Origin: Bacteroidota bacterium
GTDB lineage: Bacteria > Bacteroidota > Bacteroidia > Chitinophagales > Chitinophagaceae
Length of the DNA: 64,000 nucleotides
Assembly: GCA_018267725.1 (NCBI GenBank)
Contig: JAFDXY010000016.1
Location: 124,001 to 188,000, forward strand
Direction of reading: 5' to 3'
Every line of letters begins with the position of its first letter. Position 1 is the first letter of the stretch. A model generated the notes under the pieces. That model made no database searches. It saw only the letters and a list, made by a program, of their open reading frames with translations, and was not told the DNA's origin. Shown in pieces: positions 25,970 to 36,400 of this stretch. Both the position numbers and the translations under genes were made by a program.

Positions 25970-27070
25970 ATGCCCAATCAATCTAAAACAGCAATTCTAT
26001 TATTAGCAGACGGAAATATTTTTTACGGACAATCATTTGGTAAAACAGGTACTACCACAGGAGAAATTTGTTTTAACACGGGAATGACAGGTTACCAAGA
26101 AGTATTTACAGACCCGAGTTATACAGGCCAAGTTATTATTATGAATAACGTACATATTGGTAACTATGGTGTAAAAGATGCAGATGTAGAAAGCGATTCA
26201 ATAAAAATAAAAGGATTAATAGGAAGAAATTTAGAAGAACAATTCAGTCGTATTCAAGCAAAAGGTTCTTTAAACGATTATTTAATTGCCAATAATATTA
26301 TTGCTATTGAAGGTATTGATACAAGAGCATTGGTGGCACATGTGCGTACACAAGGTGCAATGAATTGCATTATATCAACCGAAATAACAGATATAGAAAA
26401 ATTAAAATATGAATTAGTACAATGCCCCAATATGGATGGTTTAGAATTATCAAGTACTATTAGCACAAAAACAGAATATGAGTTGGGAGATAAAAATGCT
26501 GATTTAAAAGTTGCCGTATTAGATTTTGGTGTAAAGAAAAATATTTTAAACTGTTTGGTTGAACGTGGTGTACATATAAAAGTATATCCTGCAAAAACAC
26601 CGGCAAGTAAGTTAAAAGAATTTAATCCGGATGGTTATTTTATTTCAAACGGACCCGGAGATCCTGCTGCAATGCCTTATGCAGTTGAAACCATTAAAGA
26701 AATTTTAAAAGAAAATAAACCGTTTTTCGGTATTTGTTTAGGGCATCAGTTATTGGCATTGGCAAATGGAATATCAACATTTAAAATGCATCACGGACAT
26801 AGAGGTTTAAACCATCCCGTAAAGAATTTAGTTACCGGAAAATGCGAGATAACTACACAAAATCATGGCTTTGGCGTAAACCCTGAATCAATTAAAAATA
26901 ATAATAATGTTGAGGTAACACACATTAATTTAAATGATGAAAGTATTGAAGGAATACGTTTAAAAGATAAACCCGCATTTAGTGTACAATATCACCCCGA
27001 AGCTACACCAGGCCCACATGATAGCCGCTATTTATTTGATGACTTTGTTGCAATGATGCATAAAAATTAA
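25970..27070 (+). CDS. carA: Carbamoyl-phosphate synthase small (glutaminase) subunit
   Basis: A 366-residue protein. The N-terminal domain has LLLADGNIFYGQSFG and the GMTGYQEVFTDPSYTGQ signature. The C-terminal class I amidotransferase domain has the nucleophile in FFGICLGHQLLAL and the His-Glu pair in YHPEATPGPHD. It releases ammonia from glutamine for the large subunit CarB, whose gene is not in this window, supplying pyrimidine and arginine synthesis. I chose the ATG at 25970 rather than 25922, which lies in the terminator hairpin. Confidence 0.96.
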   Translation: MPNQSKTAILLLADGNIFYGQSFGKTGTTTGEICFNTGMTGYQEVFTDPSYTGQVIIMNNVHIGNYGVKDADVESDSIKIKGLIGRNLEEQFSRIQAKGSLNDYLIANNIIAIEGIDTRALVAHVRTQGAMNCIISTEITDIEKLKYELVQCPNMDGLELSSTISTKTEYELGDKNADLKVAVLDFGVKKNILNCLVERGVHIKVYPAKTPASKLKEFNPDGYFISNGPGDPAAMPYAVETIKEILKENKPFFGICLGHQLLALANGISTFKMHHGHRGLNHPVKNLVTGKCEITTQNHGFGVNPESIKNNNNVEVTHINLNDESIEGIRLKDKPAFSVQYHPEATPGPHDSRYLFDDFVAMMHKN

Positions 27071-27091
27071 TTCTCACTAAAAAATAAAATG

Positions 27092-27122
27092 AAAGCATTT
27101 GAGTAATCAAGTGCTTTTTTGG
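27092..27122 (+). terminator. Rho-independent terminator after carA
   Basis: AAAGCATTTGA pairs with TCAAGTGCTTT (one G-U pair) around a GTAA loop and is followed by six T residues in total. It lies between carA and aroQ, which shows that the aroQ start upstream at 27099 is false. Confidence 0.88.
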
Positions 27123-27164
27123 TTTATTATTATTTTATTCAAAAAAAATAAGGTAATTAGCAGT

Positions 27165-27584
27165 ATGAAAATAGCAATCATTAACGGGCCTAATTTGAAT
27201 TTGTTAGGAAAAAGAGAAACAGATATATACGGCAATCAATCTTTTGAAACGTATATGCAAACATTACAACAAATGTTTCCTAATATTTCATTCACTTATT
27301 TTCAATCAAATATTGAAGGCGAGTTGGTGAATGAAATACAACGTGTTGGTTACGAGTTTGATGGTATTGTAATTAATCCCGCTGCTTACACTCATACTTC
27401 TGTTGCCATTGGCGATGCTATTGCTGCCATTAAAACTCCTGTTATTGAAGTACATATTTCTAATGTACATGCAAGAGAAGAGTTTAGAAAATTATCTCAT
27501 ATATCAGGTAAATGCGTGGGTAGTATTTTTGGTTTGGGTTTAAAAGGATATGAGTTAGCAGTGAGGTGGTTAGCAGGTAGTTAA
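27165..27584 (+). CDS. aroQ: Type II 3-dehydroquinate dehydratase
   Basis: A 139-residue enzyme of the usual length. MKIAIINGPNLNLLGKRE with its GPNLN motif, the active-site tyrosine at DIYG, INPAAYTHTSVAI and VEVHISN-like IEVHISNVHAREEFR are all present. It makes 3-dehydroshikimate in the shikimate pathway as a dodecamer. The ATG at 27165 was taken because an upstream in-frame start would fall within the carA terminator. Confidence 0.96.
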   Translation: MKIAIINGPNLNLLGKRETDIYGNQSFETYMQTLQQMFPNISFTYFQSNIEGELVNEIQRVGYEFDGIVINPAAYTHTSVAIGDAIAAIKTPVIEVHISNVHAREEFRKLSHISGKCVGSIFGLGLKGYELAVRWLAGS

Positions 27585-27615
27585 TAATTCATTTTTATTA
27601 TAAGAAAATTATGTA

Positions 27616-29244
27616 ATGGGAATAAATTATCAGAAACGTTTAATATATCTTATTGTTTTTGCTTCCATTTTTAAAATAATTATATCGGCGTTTGTTGAGT
27701 TGGGTAATGATGAAGTGTATTATTATACTTATGCATTAAGACCTGACTGGAGTTATTTTGATCATCCGCCAATGGTTGGCTTATTAATTCGTTTAACAAC
27801 ATTAAATCTTAATTGGATTAATGATGTTTCTATGCGTTTGGGTGCCATTATTGGTTGTGGTATTTCATCTTATTTTATTTTTCTTTTAGGTAAAAAATTG
27901 CATTCCGAAAAAGCAGGTTGGTATGCTGCTTTATTATATAACTGTTCTGTTTATACAGGCATTATTGCGGGAATGTTTATTTTGCCTGATAGCCCTCAAA
28001 TGCCTTTCTGGACTGCATCTCTGTACTTTATGAGTTGTATTTTATTTGATGATGATAGTTCCTTATTTCGAAGGTTAGTGCCTGAGAAATCTCTTAATAA
28101 TTCAAACGATTGCCACGTTGGGCAAGAATCCAATTTCGCAATGACGAATAAAAAAATATTGTTTTTATTACTTGGTTTAACAATTGGGTTAGCAACTTTA
28201 AGCAAAGTGCATGCTTTGTTTTTGTGGGCAGGTTTTGGATTGTTTATTCTTCTTGAAAAAAGAAAATTATTTACTAATCCGTTTTTATACTTAGGTGGTT
28301 TAATTACAATTGTTTGTTTGTTCCCTATTATTTATTGGAATATTGAAAACAAATTTATTACCTATACTTTTCACTCTGAAAGAGTAACACACCATACCAT
28401 TCAGTTTGATGCATTTTTACAAGAAATAATAGGAGAGCTGTTGTATCAAAACCCTATTGTTTATATTTTATTAATTATTGGAATTGTATTTTGTATAAAA
28501 CATAAAGAAAAATTTTCATTCAATAAAACAACATGGTTGCTTTGTATGAGCATACCAATGTTATTAGTATTTTGGGTTGTTGCATTATTTAATCCAACAT
28601 TACCGCATTGGAGTGGCCCTGCATTTATTCCGTTTATGTTATTAACTGGAATTTATTTAAGTGAAAAAACAAATCGTATTGTTCCAACAAGTTTAAAATT
28701 TGCAGGAAGTTTAGTTATAGTAATATTAATTGGAGGAACTTTATTAGCCAATTTTGCTCCGTTTAATTTAGGAAGTAAAGAAGAAAAAAATTATGGAGAA
28801 TATTGCCCAACATTAGATATAAGCGGTTGGAAAAACTTCGGAAAACAGTATGCTGCTTTAGTTGAAGAAGATTTGCATGCAGGTTTAATGAGAGGTAGAA
28901 CACCAATTGTTGTTGCAAAATGGTTTCCGGCGGCACATATTGAAATGTATGTGGCAAGGCAATCGCATCAGCAAGTAATTGGTTTAGGAAAATTAGAAGA
29001 TTTACATGAGTTTGCTTGGTTAAATAAAGAAAGAAGAACCTTGCAACAAGGTGATGATGCTTATTGCATTGTGCCATCTAACTTGCCGTTTAATGTACAA
29101 GAAAATTATGGCAATATGTTTTCTGCTATTCAAAAACCTGTAATTATAAATCAAATGCGTAGCGGAAAAGCAGTAAGATATTTTTATGTGTATAGATTGA
29201 AAGGGTTTAAAAGCAACACAACGAAAGACAGTTTATTAAATTAG
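27616..29244 (+). CDS. GT39/ArnT-like membrane glycosyltransferase
   Basis: A 542-residue protein with about 10-12 membrane helices. The first outer loop carries ELGNDEVYYYTYALRPDWSY with the acidic motif (NDE) of GT-C enzymes, then FDHPPMVGLLIRL. Such enzymes transfer a sugar from a polyprenyl phosphate to a lipid or protein on the outer face of the inner membrane; the sugar and acceptor are unknown. Residues about 151-178 form a hydrophilic stretch between two helices (SLFRRLVPEKSL, NDCHVGQESNFAM) that is encoded by a palindromic repeat-like sequence and looks like an in-frame insertion. Confidence 0.83.
   Translation: MGINYQKRLIYLIVFASIFKIIISAFVELGNDEVYYYTYALRPDWSYFDHPPMVGLLIRLTTLNLNWINDVSMRLGAIIGCGISSYFIFLLGKKLHSEKAGWYAALLYNCSVYTGIIAGMFILPDSPQMPFWTASLYFMSCILFDDDSSLFRRLVPEKSLNNSNDCHVGQESNFAMTNKKILFLLLGLTIGLATLSKVHALFLWAGFGLFILLEKRKLFTNPFLYLGGLITIVCLFPIIYWNIENKFITYTFHSERVTHHTIQFDAFLQEIIGELLYQNPIVYILLIIGIVFCIKHKEKFSFNKTTWLLCMSIPMLLVFWVVALFNPTLPHWSGPAFIPFMLLTGIYLSEKTNRIVPTSLKFAGSLVIVILIGGTLLANFAPFNLGSKEEKNYGEYCPTLDISGWKNFGKQYAALVEEDLHAGLMRGRTPIVVAKWFPAAHIEMYVARQSHQQVIGLGKLEDLHEFAWLNKERRTLQQGDDAYCIVPSNLPFNVQENYGNMFSAIQKPVIINQMRSGKAVRYFYVYRLKGFKSNTTKDSLLN
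28066..28148. repeat. Palindromic repeat-like insertion inside the GT39 coding sequence
   Basis: The segment contains CGATTGCC..GGGCAAGAATC and ends TTCGCAATGACGAA. Its reverse complement begins TTCGTCATTGCGAA, a form I recognise as recurring in dispersed intergenic palindromes of many bacteria. TTGCC (28110-28114) pairs with GGCAA (28121-28125), and TTCG at the left end pairs with CGAA at the right. The length keeps the reading frame open. The encoded residues are hydrophilic in an otherwise membrane-embedded region, as expected of an inserted repeat. Confidence 0.6.
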
Positions 29245-29248
29245 TTGT

Positions 29249-29277
29249 ACACTAAAACATTTTGTATTTTAGTGTTT
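29249..29277 (+). terminator. Hairpin, probable terminator, after the GT39 gene
   Basis: ACACTAAAA (29249-29257) pairs perfectly with TTTTAGTGT (29267-29275) around a nine-base loop, five bases after the stop codon. The T tract after it is short (TTGCTT), so termination may be incomplete before ppc. Confidence 0.65.
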
Positions 29278-29321
29278 GCTTAATGATTGCCTGCCTTTTT
29301 AAAAATCACTAAAAAACATAT

Positions 29322-31895
29322 ATGTCTAATTCGACTAACCTGCAAACGTTTAAAAACCTTGTGGGCATTAAGTTTCAGTTGTATAACAGTTTATTTACTT
29401 CATTACCTTTTCATAGAATTGAAAAAACAGGAATATGGGTTTCTTTACTTTTATTGAATTGCGAAGATGGATATAAGAAAAGATTAAGTCCTGTACAAAT
29501 TATTGAAGATTTTTTTGCAAAGCAAACTATAATCACAAATCCTCAAGAAAAATTAGATGTATTGTTTCGTTTTGTACAATATGTAGAGCGTCAAGTGGTT
29601 TTGTTTGATGCATTAGAAGATGCGGCTTTCAAACAAATTAATGATATGAATGGTAAGGGAACATTAAAACATCTTTCACTTGAAATAGAAAAACAAAATC
29701 AAGAACAAACTGTTTCAAAAAAAATAAATGATTTTTGTATTCAATTAGTATTAACGGCTCATCCCACACAATTTTATAGAGGAGCAGTTTTAGGAATTAT
29801 TCATGATTTATCTTCTGCTATTAATAATAATAACGAAAATCAGATTTATACTTACTTGCAACAATTAGGAAGAACACCATTCTTTCAACAACAAAAACCA
29901 ACACCTTATGATGAAGCAATTAGTTTGGTTTGGTATTTAGAAAATATTTTTTATCAAGCATCTGGAAAGATTGTTTCTTTTTTAAAAAATAACTTTTCAG
30001 CAATTATTAATTCAAACAATCCAATAATTAAAATGGGCTTTTGGCCTGGTGGAGATAGAGATGGGAATCCTTTTGTAAATGCAGCTACAACCTTGCAAGT
30101 AGCAAGTGTATTGCGTAGTGCAATTATAAAATGTTATTATGTTGATGTTAGAAAACTTAAACGAAGATTAACGTTTAAAGGCGTTGATATTGCTTTAGCT
30201 GAATTAGAGAAGAGATTGTATGATAATTTGTTTATTCCCGGGTATCAATTTGATTTAACAAGAGATGAAATTATTTTCTCGTTAAAAGAAATTAAAAATA
30301 AACTAATATATGAACACAATAATTTATTTGTAATCCATGTTGAGGAACTGATAAGTAAAGTAGAAGTGTTTGGTTTGCATTTTGCATCGTTAGATATACG
30401 TCAAGACAGCAGCGTACATGAGCGTGTATTGAATGAACTTGTTGCTAAAACAGATTTATTAGTTAAGAATTATAATGAGTTAAACGAAGCTGAAAAAATA
30501 AATTGTTTAACATCTATTAATAAACAGTTAAAAGAAAATATTTTAACTGATGATGTTTATAAAGACACAATAGAAGTTATTAAAACCATTAAAACTATTC
30601 AACAATACAACGGAGAAAAAGGTTGTAACAGATACATTATTAGCCATTGCAATAGTGCATTAAATGTAATGGAAGTATATAGTTTATTCTTAATAAGTGG
30701 TTGGGAGAAAATGCAAATGAATATTGATATTATTCCTTTGTTTGAAACAATTGATGATTTGCAACAAGCAGAAAAAGTAATGAAAGAATTGTATGAGAAT
30801 GAAGTATATCGCAAACATTTGCAACAGCGCCAAAACAAACAAACCATTATGCTGGGTTTTTCTGATGGAACAAAAGATGGTGGTTACTTAATGGCAAATT
30901 GGTGTATTTATAAAGCAAAAGAATTATTAACTTCTGTTTCAATTAAATATGGAATTGATGTAATATTTTTTGATGGGCGTGGTGGCCCACCTGCAAGAGG
31001 TGGAGGTAAAACGCATCAATTTTATGCATCAATGGGAAAAAATATTGCAAACAAAGAAATTCAATTAACTATTCAAGGGCAAACAGTTAGCTCAAACTTT
31101 GGAACTATTGATGCAGCACAATATAATATTGAACAATTAATTCATGCAGGAATTGCTAACGATGTTTTTGCTTCTTCAAAAATTACATTAGAAAAAAATC
31201 AAGAAGAATTATTGCAATCATTATCTGAAGAAAGTTATTCTGCTTATATGCAATTAAAAAAACATCCATATTTTATTTCATACTTAGAACATGCAAGCCC
31301 ATTAAGATTTTATGCAGAAACCAATATTGGCTCAAGGCCCACAAAACGTGGAGGCTCTTCAAAATTAGCGTTTGAAGATTTGCGTGCTATTCCATTTGTT
31401 GGTGCATGGAGCCAGTTAAAACAAAATGTAACCGGTTATTATGGTGTTGGAACTGCGTTAAAAAAGTTAGAACAAAACGGTAAATGGAAAGCCTTGCAAA
31501 TGTTGTATAAAGATTCTTTATTTTTTAAAACACTTATTGATAATTGTGAAATGGCAATGAATAAATGTTTCTTTCCACTTACTTCATTTTTATCGCATCA
31601 CGAAAAATATGGAGAAATTTGGAATATGATTTATGATGAGTATGAACTTACAAAATCGTACTTGCAAAAATTGTCTTCTCAAAATGAATTAATGACTGAT
31701 TATCCGGTAGAAAAATTATCCATTCAAATGCGAGAAAGAATTGTATTGCCATTACTTACCATTCAACAATATGCGTTTACAAAAATTCGTGAAATGGAAG
31801 AACAATTAGCAGAATCTCCGCACAAAAAATCTTTAGAAAAGTTAGTAATGCGTTGTTCTTTTGGTATTATTAATGCAGGCAGAAACTCTGCTTAA
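29322..31895 (+). CDS. ppc: Phosphoenolpyruvate carboxylase
   Basis: An 857-residue enzyme that carboxylates PEP to oxaloacetate to refill the citric acid cycle. Catalytic regions are recognisable but divergent: VLTAHPTQ (canonical TAHPTE) with the active-site histidine, FWPGGDRDGNPF, the arginine-glycine loop FDGRGGPPARGGGK (canonical GRGGTVGRGGGP), and a C-terminus RNSA in place of RNTG. The length is near the family norm. It is convergent with gltD, and oxaloacetate also feeds the 2-oxoglutarate used by the glutamate synthase next door. Confidence 0.9.
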   Translation: MSNSTNLQTFKNLVGIKFQLYNSLFTSLPFHRIEKTGIWVSLLLLNCEDGYKKRLSPVQIIEDFFAKQTIITNPQEKLDVLFRFVQYVERQVVLFDALEDAAFKQINDMNGKGTLKHLSLEIEKQNQEQTVSKKINDFCIQLVLTAHPTQFYRGAVLGIIHDLSSAINNNNENQIYTYLQQLGRTPFFQQQKPTPYDEAISLVWYLENIFYQASGKIVSFLKNNFSAIINSNNPIIKMGFWPGGDRDGNPFVNAATTLQVASVLRSAIIKCYYVDVRKLKRRLTFKGVDIALAELEKRLYDNLFIPGYQFDLTRDEIIFSLKEIKNKLIYEHNNLFVIHVEELISKVEVFGLHFASLDIRQDSSVHERVLNELVAKTDLLVKNYNELNEAEKINCLTSINKQLKENILTDDVYKDTIEVIKTIKTIQQYNGEKGCNRYIISHCNSALNVMEVYSLFLISGWEKMQMNIDIIPLFETIDDLQQAEKVMKELYENEVYRKHLQQRQNKQTIMLGFSDGTKDGGYLMANWCIYKAKELLTSVSIKYGIDVIFFDGRGGPPARGGGKTHQFYASMGKNIANKEIQLTIQGQTVSSNFGTIDAAQYNIEQLIHAGIANDVFASSKITLEKNQEELLQSLSEESYSAYMQLKKHPYFISYLEHASPLRFYAETNIGSRPTKRGGSSKLAFEDLRAIPFVGAWSQLKQNVTGYYGVGTALKKLEQNGKWKALQMLYKDSLFFKTLIDNCEMAMNKCFFPLTSFLSHHEKYGEIWNMIYDEYELTKSYLQKLSSQNELMTDYPVEKLSIQMRERIVLPLLTIQQYAFTKIREMEEQLAESPHKKSLEKLVMRCSFGIINAGRNSA

Positions 31896-31953
31896 ACGTA
31901 TTGCAATTATTGTAAAGCTGTTTAGTAAAATTATTTTAATAAATATTATATAT

Positions 31954-33459
31954 TTAAATTGTTGTGTTTAAAATGCAACTATCTCTTTTTTCTAATAAAG
32001 AAGAGCCCATTAAAAATTCATCTACTTTTCTTGCACATTCTCTTCCTTCACTTATTGCCCAAACAACTAAACTTTGCCCTCTTCGCATATCGCCAGCTGT
32101 AAATACTTTTGTAATATTTGTTTGATATAATTTTTCGCTTGCTTTTACATTGCCTCTTTCATCTAAATCAATTTCTAATTCATTTAATAGTCCTTCATGT
32201 TGCGGATGAATAAAACCCATTGCTAATAAAGCTAACTCACACGGAATTTCTTTTTCACTTCCAGTAACTTCAATAAAATTGGCGGGCTTCCCATCTTCTG
32301 TAATCTTCCATTCTAAATCAACAATTTTTAATGCTTTTAAGTTTCCGTTTTCATCTCCAATAAATTCTTTGGTTGCAATTGCCCAATGTCTTGCTGCACC
32401 TTCTTCATGCGATGTTGTTGTTTTTAAAATCATTGGATAAGTTGGCCAAGGCATGAATGGAGTTCGCTCTGTGCTTGGCTTTGGCATTAATTCAAATTGC
32501 GTTACAGATTTTGCTTTATGCCGATTAGATGTTCCTACACAATCACTTCCAGTATCTCCTCCGCCAATTACTACTACATTTTTATTGGTTGCGTTTAATT
32601 CGGTTAAAATAATATTGCTTTCAATATTTGCATTTGCCAAAAAATCTTTTTCTGCAACCCTTTTATTATTTTGTTTTAGGAATTGCATAGCAAAATAAAC
32701 ACCGTTTAACTCTCTTCCTTTAATATTTAAATTACGTGGAACTGTTGAGCCTCCTGCTAAAACAACTGCATTATATTCTCTTAATATATCATTAATGCTA
32801 ATATTTACGCCAACATTACAATGATATTTAAATACAATACCTTCTTCTTCCATTAATTTTATTCTTCTATCAATAACCCATTTTTCTAATTTAAAATCAG
32901 GAATACCGTAACGCAATAAACCACCCGCAGCATCATCTCTTTCAAAAACAGTAACAGTGTGTCCTGCATAATTTAATTGTGCTGCTGCTGCTAAACCCGA
33001 TGGGCCACTTCCTATTACTGCAACTTTTTTTCCTGTGTGAATATTTGGTTTGCGTGGTTGAACAAAATTTTTATCAAATGCAATTTCAATAATATGTTTT
33101 TCTATTTCTTCAATGGCAACAGGTGGTTGATTAATGCCTAATACACATGCACTCTCGCAAGGTGCAGGGCAAATTCTTCCGGTGAATTCAGGAAAGTTAT
33201 TTGTTGATGTTAAGATGCTGTATGCTTCTTCCCAATTACCATTATACACTGCATCATTAAATTCGGGAATTACATTTCCTAATGGACAACCATTGTGGCA
33301 AAATGGAACACCACAATTCATGCAACGTGCAGCTTGCTGATTTAATTTTTCTTCGGTATAAAGTTGTTCAAATTCTTTATAATGTTGCAAACGCTCTGCT
33401 ACACTTGCTTTTGCTGGCATTTCTCTGCTGAATTCTAAAAAACCGGTTGGCTTACCCAT
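31954..33459 (-). CDS. gltD: Glutamate synthase small subunit
   Basis: A 501-residue flavoprotein. The N-terminal Fe-S domain has CMNCGVPFCHNGCPLGN and CPAPCESACVLG. The FAD-binding GxGxxG is VIGSGPSGLAAA, and the NADPH site is VVIGGGDTGSDCVG. It passes electrons from NADPH to GltB. It follows gltB by 38 bases. The final 16 residues after FLMGSS look like non-conserved tail. Confidence 0.96.
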   Translation of the reverse strand: MGKPTGFLEFSREMPAKASVAERLQHYKEFEQLYTEEKLNQQAARCMNCGVPFCHNGCPLGNVIPEFNDAVYNGNWEEAYSILTSTNNFPEFTGRICPAPCESACVLGINQPPVAIEEIEKHIIEIAFDKNFVQPRKPNIHTGKKVAVIGSGPSGLAAAAQLNYAGHTVTVFERDDAAGGLLRYGIPDFKLEKWVIDRRIKLMEEEGIVFKYHCNVGVNISINDILREYNAVVLAGGSTVPRNLNIKGRELNGVYFAMQFLKQNNKRVAEKDFLANANIESNIILTELNATNKNVVVIGGGDTGSDCVGTSNRHKAKSVTQFELMPKPSTERTPFMPWPTYPMILKTTTSHEEGAARHWAIATKEFIGDENGNLKALKIVDLEWKITEDGKPANFIEVTGSEKEIPCELALLAMGFIHPQHEGLLNELEIDLDERGNVKASEKLYQTNITKVFTAGDMRRGQSLVVWAISEGRECARKVDEFLMGSSLLEKRDSCILNTTI

Positions 33460-33497
33460 GTTATAATTAAGAATTAAAAATTAAAAATGAAATAGTT

Positions 33498-36400
33498 TTA
33501 GTTTATAACTTTTGATTTTTGACTTTTGTTTTGCAAAACTTTTTTATAATCTTTTGGAAATACTTTTATAAAATTTTTTATTTGATTTTGTAAATCACTT
33601 AATACAAATTTTGCAACGGTGCTTTGTGTATATTGAAAATGATTTTCTAATAATAATTTTAATTCATTAATATCATCATTATTCATCTCATCTAAATCAA
33701 TCATTTCTTTATTGCAGTTGTTGGCAAAATTTCCTTTTACATCATACACGTATGCAATACCGCCACTCATACCTGCTGCAAAATTTCTTCCAGTATCTCC
33801 AAGAATTACAACTTTTCCTCCAGTCATATATTCACAACCATGATCTCCCACGCCTTCTACAACTGTTGTTACGCCTGAGTTTCGTACAGCAAACCTTTCG
33901 CCAGCTTTACCTCTTATATATGCTTCGCCACTTGTGGCACCATAAAACGCAACGTTGCCTATAATAATATTTTCTTGCGGAATAAATTTTGTTTGTGCAG
34001 ATGGATACACAATTAATTTGGCACCACTTAATCCTTTTCCAAAATAATCATTAGCATCACCTTCTAATTCTAACGTAATTCCTTTGTTATTAAAAGCCCC
34101 AAAACTTTGTCCGGCTGTTCCTGTAAATTTAAAATGAATAGTATCATCAGGTAAGCCTGCACTTCTGTAAATTTTAGTTAGTTCGTTAGATAAAATTGTT
34201 CCAACAGTTCTATCTGTATTTTTAATCTGAAATGATGCAGCAACTTTTTCTTTTAAATCTAATGCAGGTTTTGCAATATTTAGTAATTGCCAATCTAATA
34301 CATTACTTAATGCATGGTCTTGTTCTTCTTGTTTGTATAATCCAACATATTCAGAAACTTCTTCTTTATAAAGAATAGGAGATAAATCTAATTTTGAATA
34401 TTTCCAATGTTTAATATCTTCTTTTATTTGTAAACAATCAACTTGTCCAATCATTTCATTAATTGTTTTAAAACCTAATTCAGCCATTATTTCTCTTAAA
34501 TCTTGTACTAAAAATTTAAAGAAATTAATTACATGATCAATATTACCTGTAAAACGTTTTCTTAATTCAGGGTCTTGTGTTGCAACACCTACTGGGCAAG
34601 TGTTTAAATGGCATTTACGCATCATAATACAACCTTCAACAATTAATGCGGCGGTTGCAATTCCCCATTCTTCTGCACCAAGTAAAGATGCAATAGCAAT
34701 ATCACGTCCTGTACGCATTTGGCCATCTGCTTGCACAACAACTCTACTTCTTAATTTATTTTTTACTAATGTTTGATGTGTTTCTGCTAAGCCTAATTCC
34801 CATGGTAAACCTGTATGTTTAATAGATGAAATAGGCGAGGCTCCTGTTCCTCCATCATATCCTGCAATTAATACTACATCTGCTTTTGCTTTAGTTACGC
34901 CTGCTGCAATTGTACCAACGCCTGCTTTAGAAACTAACTTAACATTAATACGTGCATTACGATTTGCATTTTTTAAATCAAAAATTAATTGTGCTAAATC
35001 TTCAATTGAATAAATATCATGATGTGGTGGTGGAGAAATTAAACCAACACCCGGTGTTGAATGACGAACTTTTCCAATCCATTCATCAACTTTATGTCCA
35101 GGTAATTGCCCGCCTTCACCTGGCTTTGCACCTTGTGCCATTTTAATTTGCAATTCATCTGCTTCGGTTAAATATAAACTTGTAACACCAAAACGTGCTG
35201 ATGCAACTTGTTTAATAGCACTACGCATACTATCTCCATTCGGTAATTTTTCATAACGCATTTCATCTTCACCACCTTCACCTGTGTTACTTTTTCCGCC
35301 TAACCGATTCATAGCAATGGCTAATGTACTGTGGGCTTCGTGAGAGATTGAACCGAAACTCATAGCACCTGTTGCAAATCTTTTATATATGTTTTCTGCA
35401 GGCTCTACTTCATTAATTGAAATAGAAGGACGATTGCGTTTAAATTCTAATAAACTTCTTAAAGTGCAAGCTTTCTCACTTTGCTCATTAATATGTTTTG
35501 TATATTTTTTGAAAGTGTTATAATCATTCATTCTTGTAGAATATTGCAAGAGATGAATAGTTGTTGGATTGAATAAATGAAATTCTCCTTTACGTTTCCA
35601 TTGGTATAAACCGCCAACAGGCAAGCGTTCTACAGGAATATTTTTTTTGCTGAATGCAAACTGATGTTTTACTAAAGCTTCTTTTGCAATTTCATCTAAT
35701 CCTAATCCTTCAATGCGTGAAATAGTTCCGGTAAAATATTTATCTACTACTGTTTTATTTAATCCTAATATTTCAAATATTTGTGCCCCTTGATAAGATT
35801 GTAATGTTGATATTCCCATTTTTGAAAACACTTTCAACAACCCATCACAAACAGCTTTTATATAATTTTTTTTCAGTTCCTCTACCCCTAAATTGGTTTT
35901 TATTTTTTCACTCAACTTCATATCTCGAATGGTAGATAAAGCGAGGTACGGATTAATTGCAGTTGCACCAAAACCAATTAAACATGCAAAGTGATGAACT
36001 TCCCAAATGTCGCCTGCTTCAATAATAATACCTACTTGCCCGCGATAACCTTTTCTTATTAAATGATGATGTACGGCAGCACATGCTAATAAAGATGGGA
36101 TAGGAGCATGCTCACTATCAATTGCTCTATCGGTTAATATTAAAACTTCAAAACCATCTTCAACAGCATCAATGGCGTAGCGACATAATCTTTCTAAACC
36201 TTTTTGTAATGAACCTTCTTTACCATCTGCACGAAAATAAGTTTGTAAACTTTTTGCTTGAAAAATTCCAGTATCAATACTTCTTATTTTTTCTAATTCA
36301 TAATTATTTAAAATAGGATGTTTTAATGCTACGCTGTGGCAATCTAAAGGATCTTCAATTAATAAATTTCCGTTGTTGCCTGCAAAGGTTGCTAAACTCA

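Noticed and set aside
27099..27164. Upstream start for aroQ
   Set aside because: It lies inside the carA terminator, and AroQ proteins begin at the KIAIINGPNLN segment.
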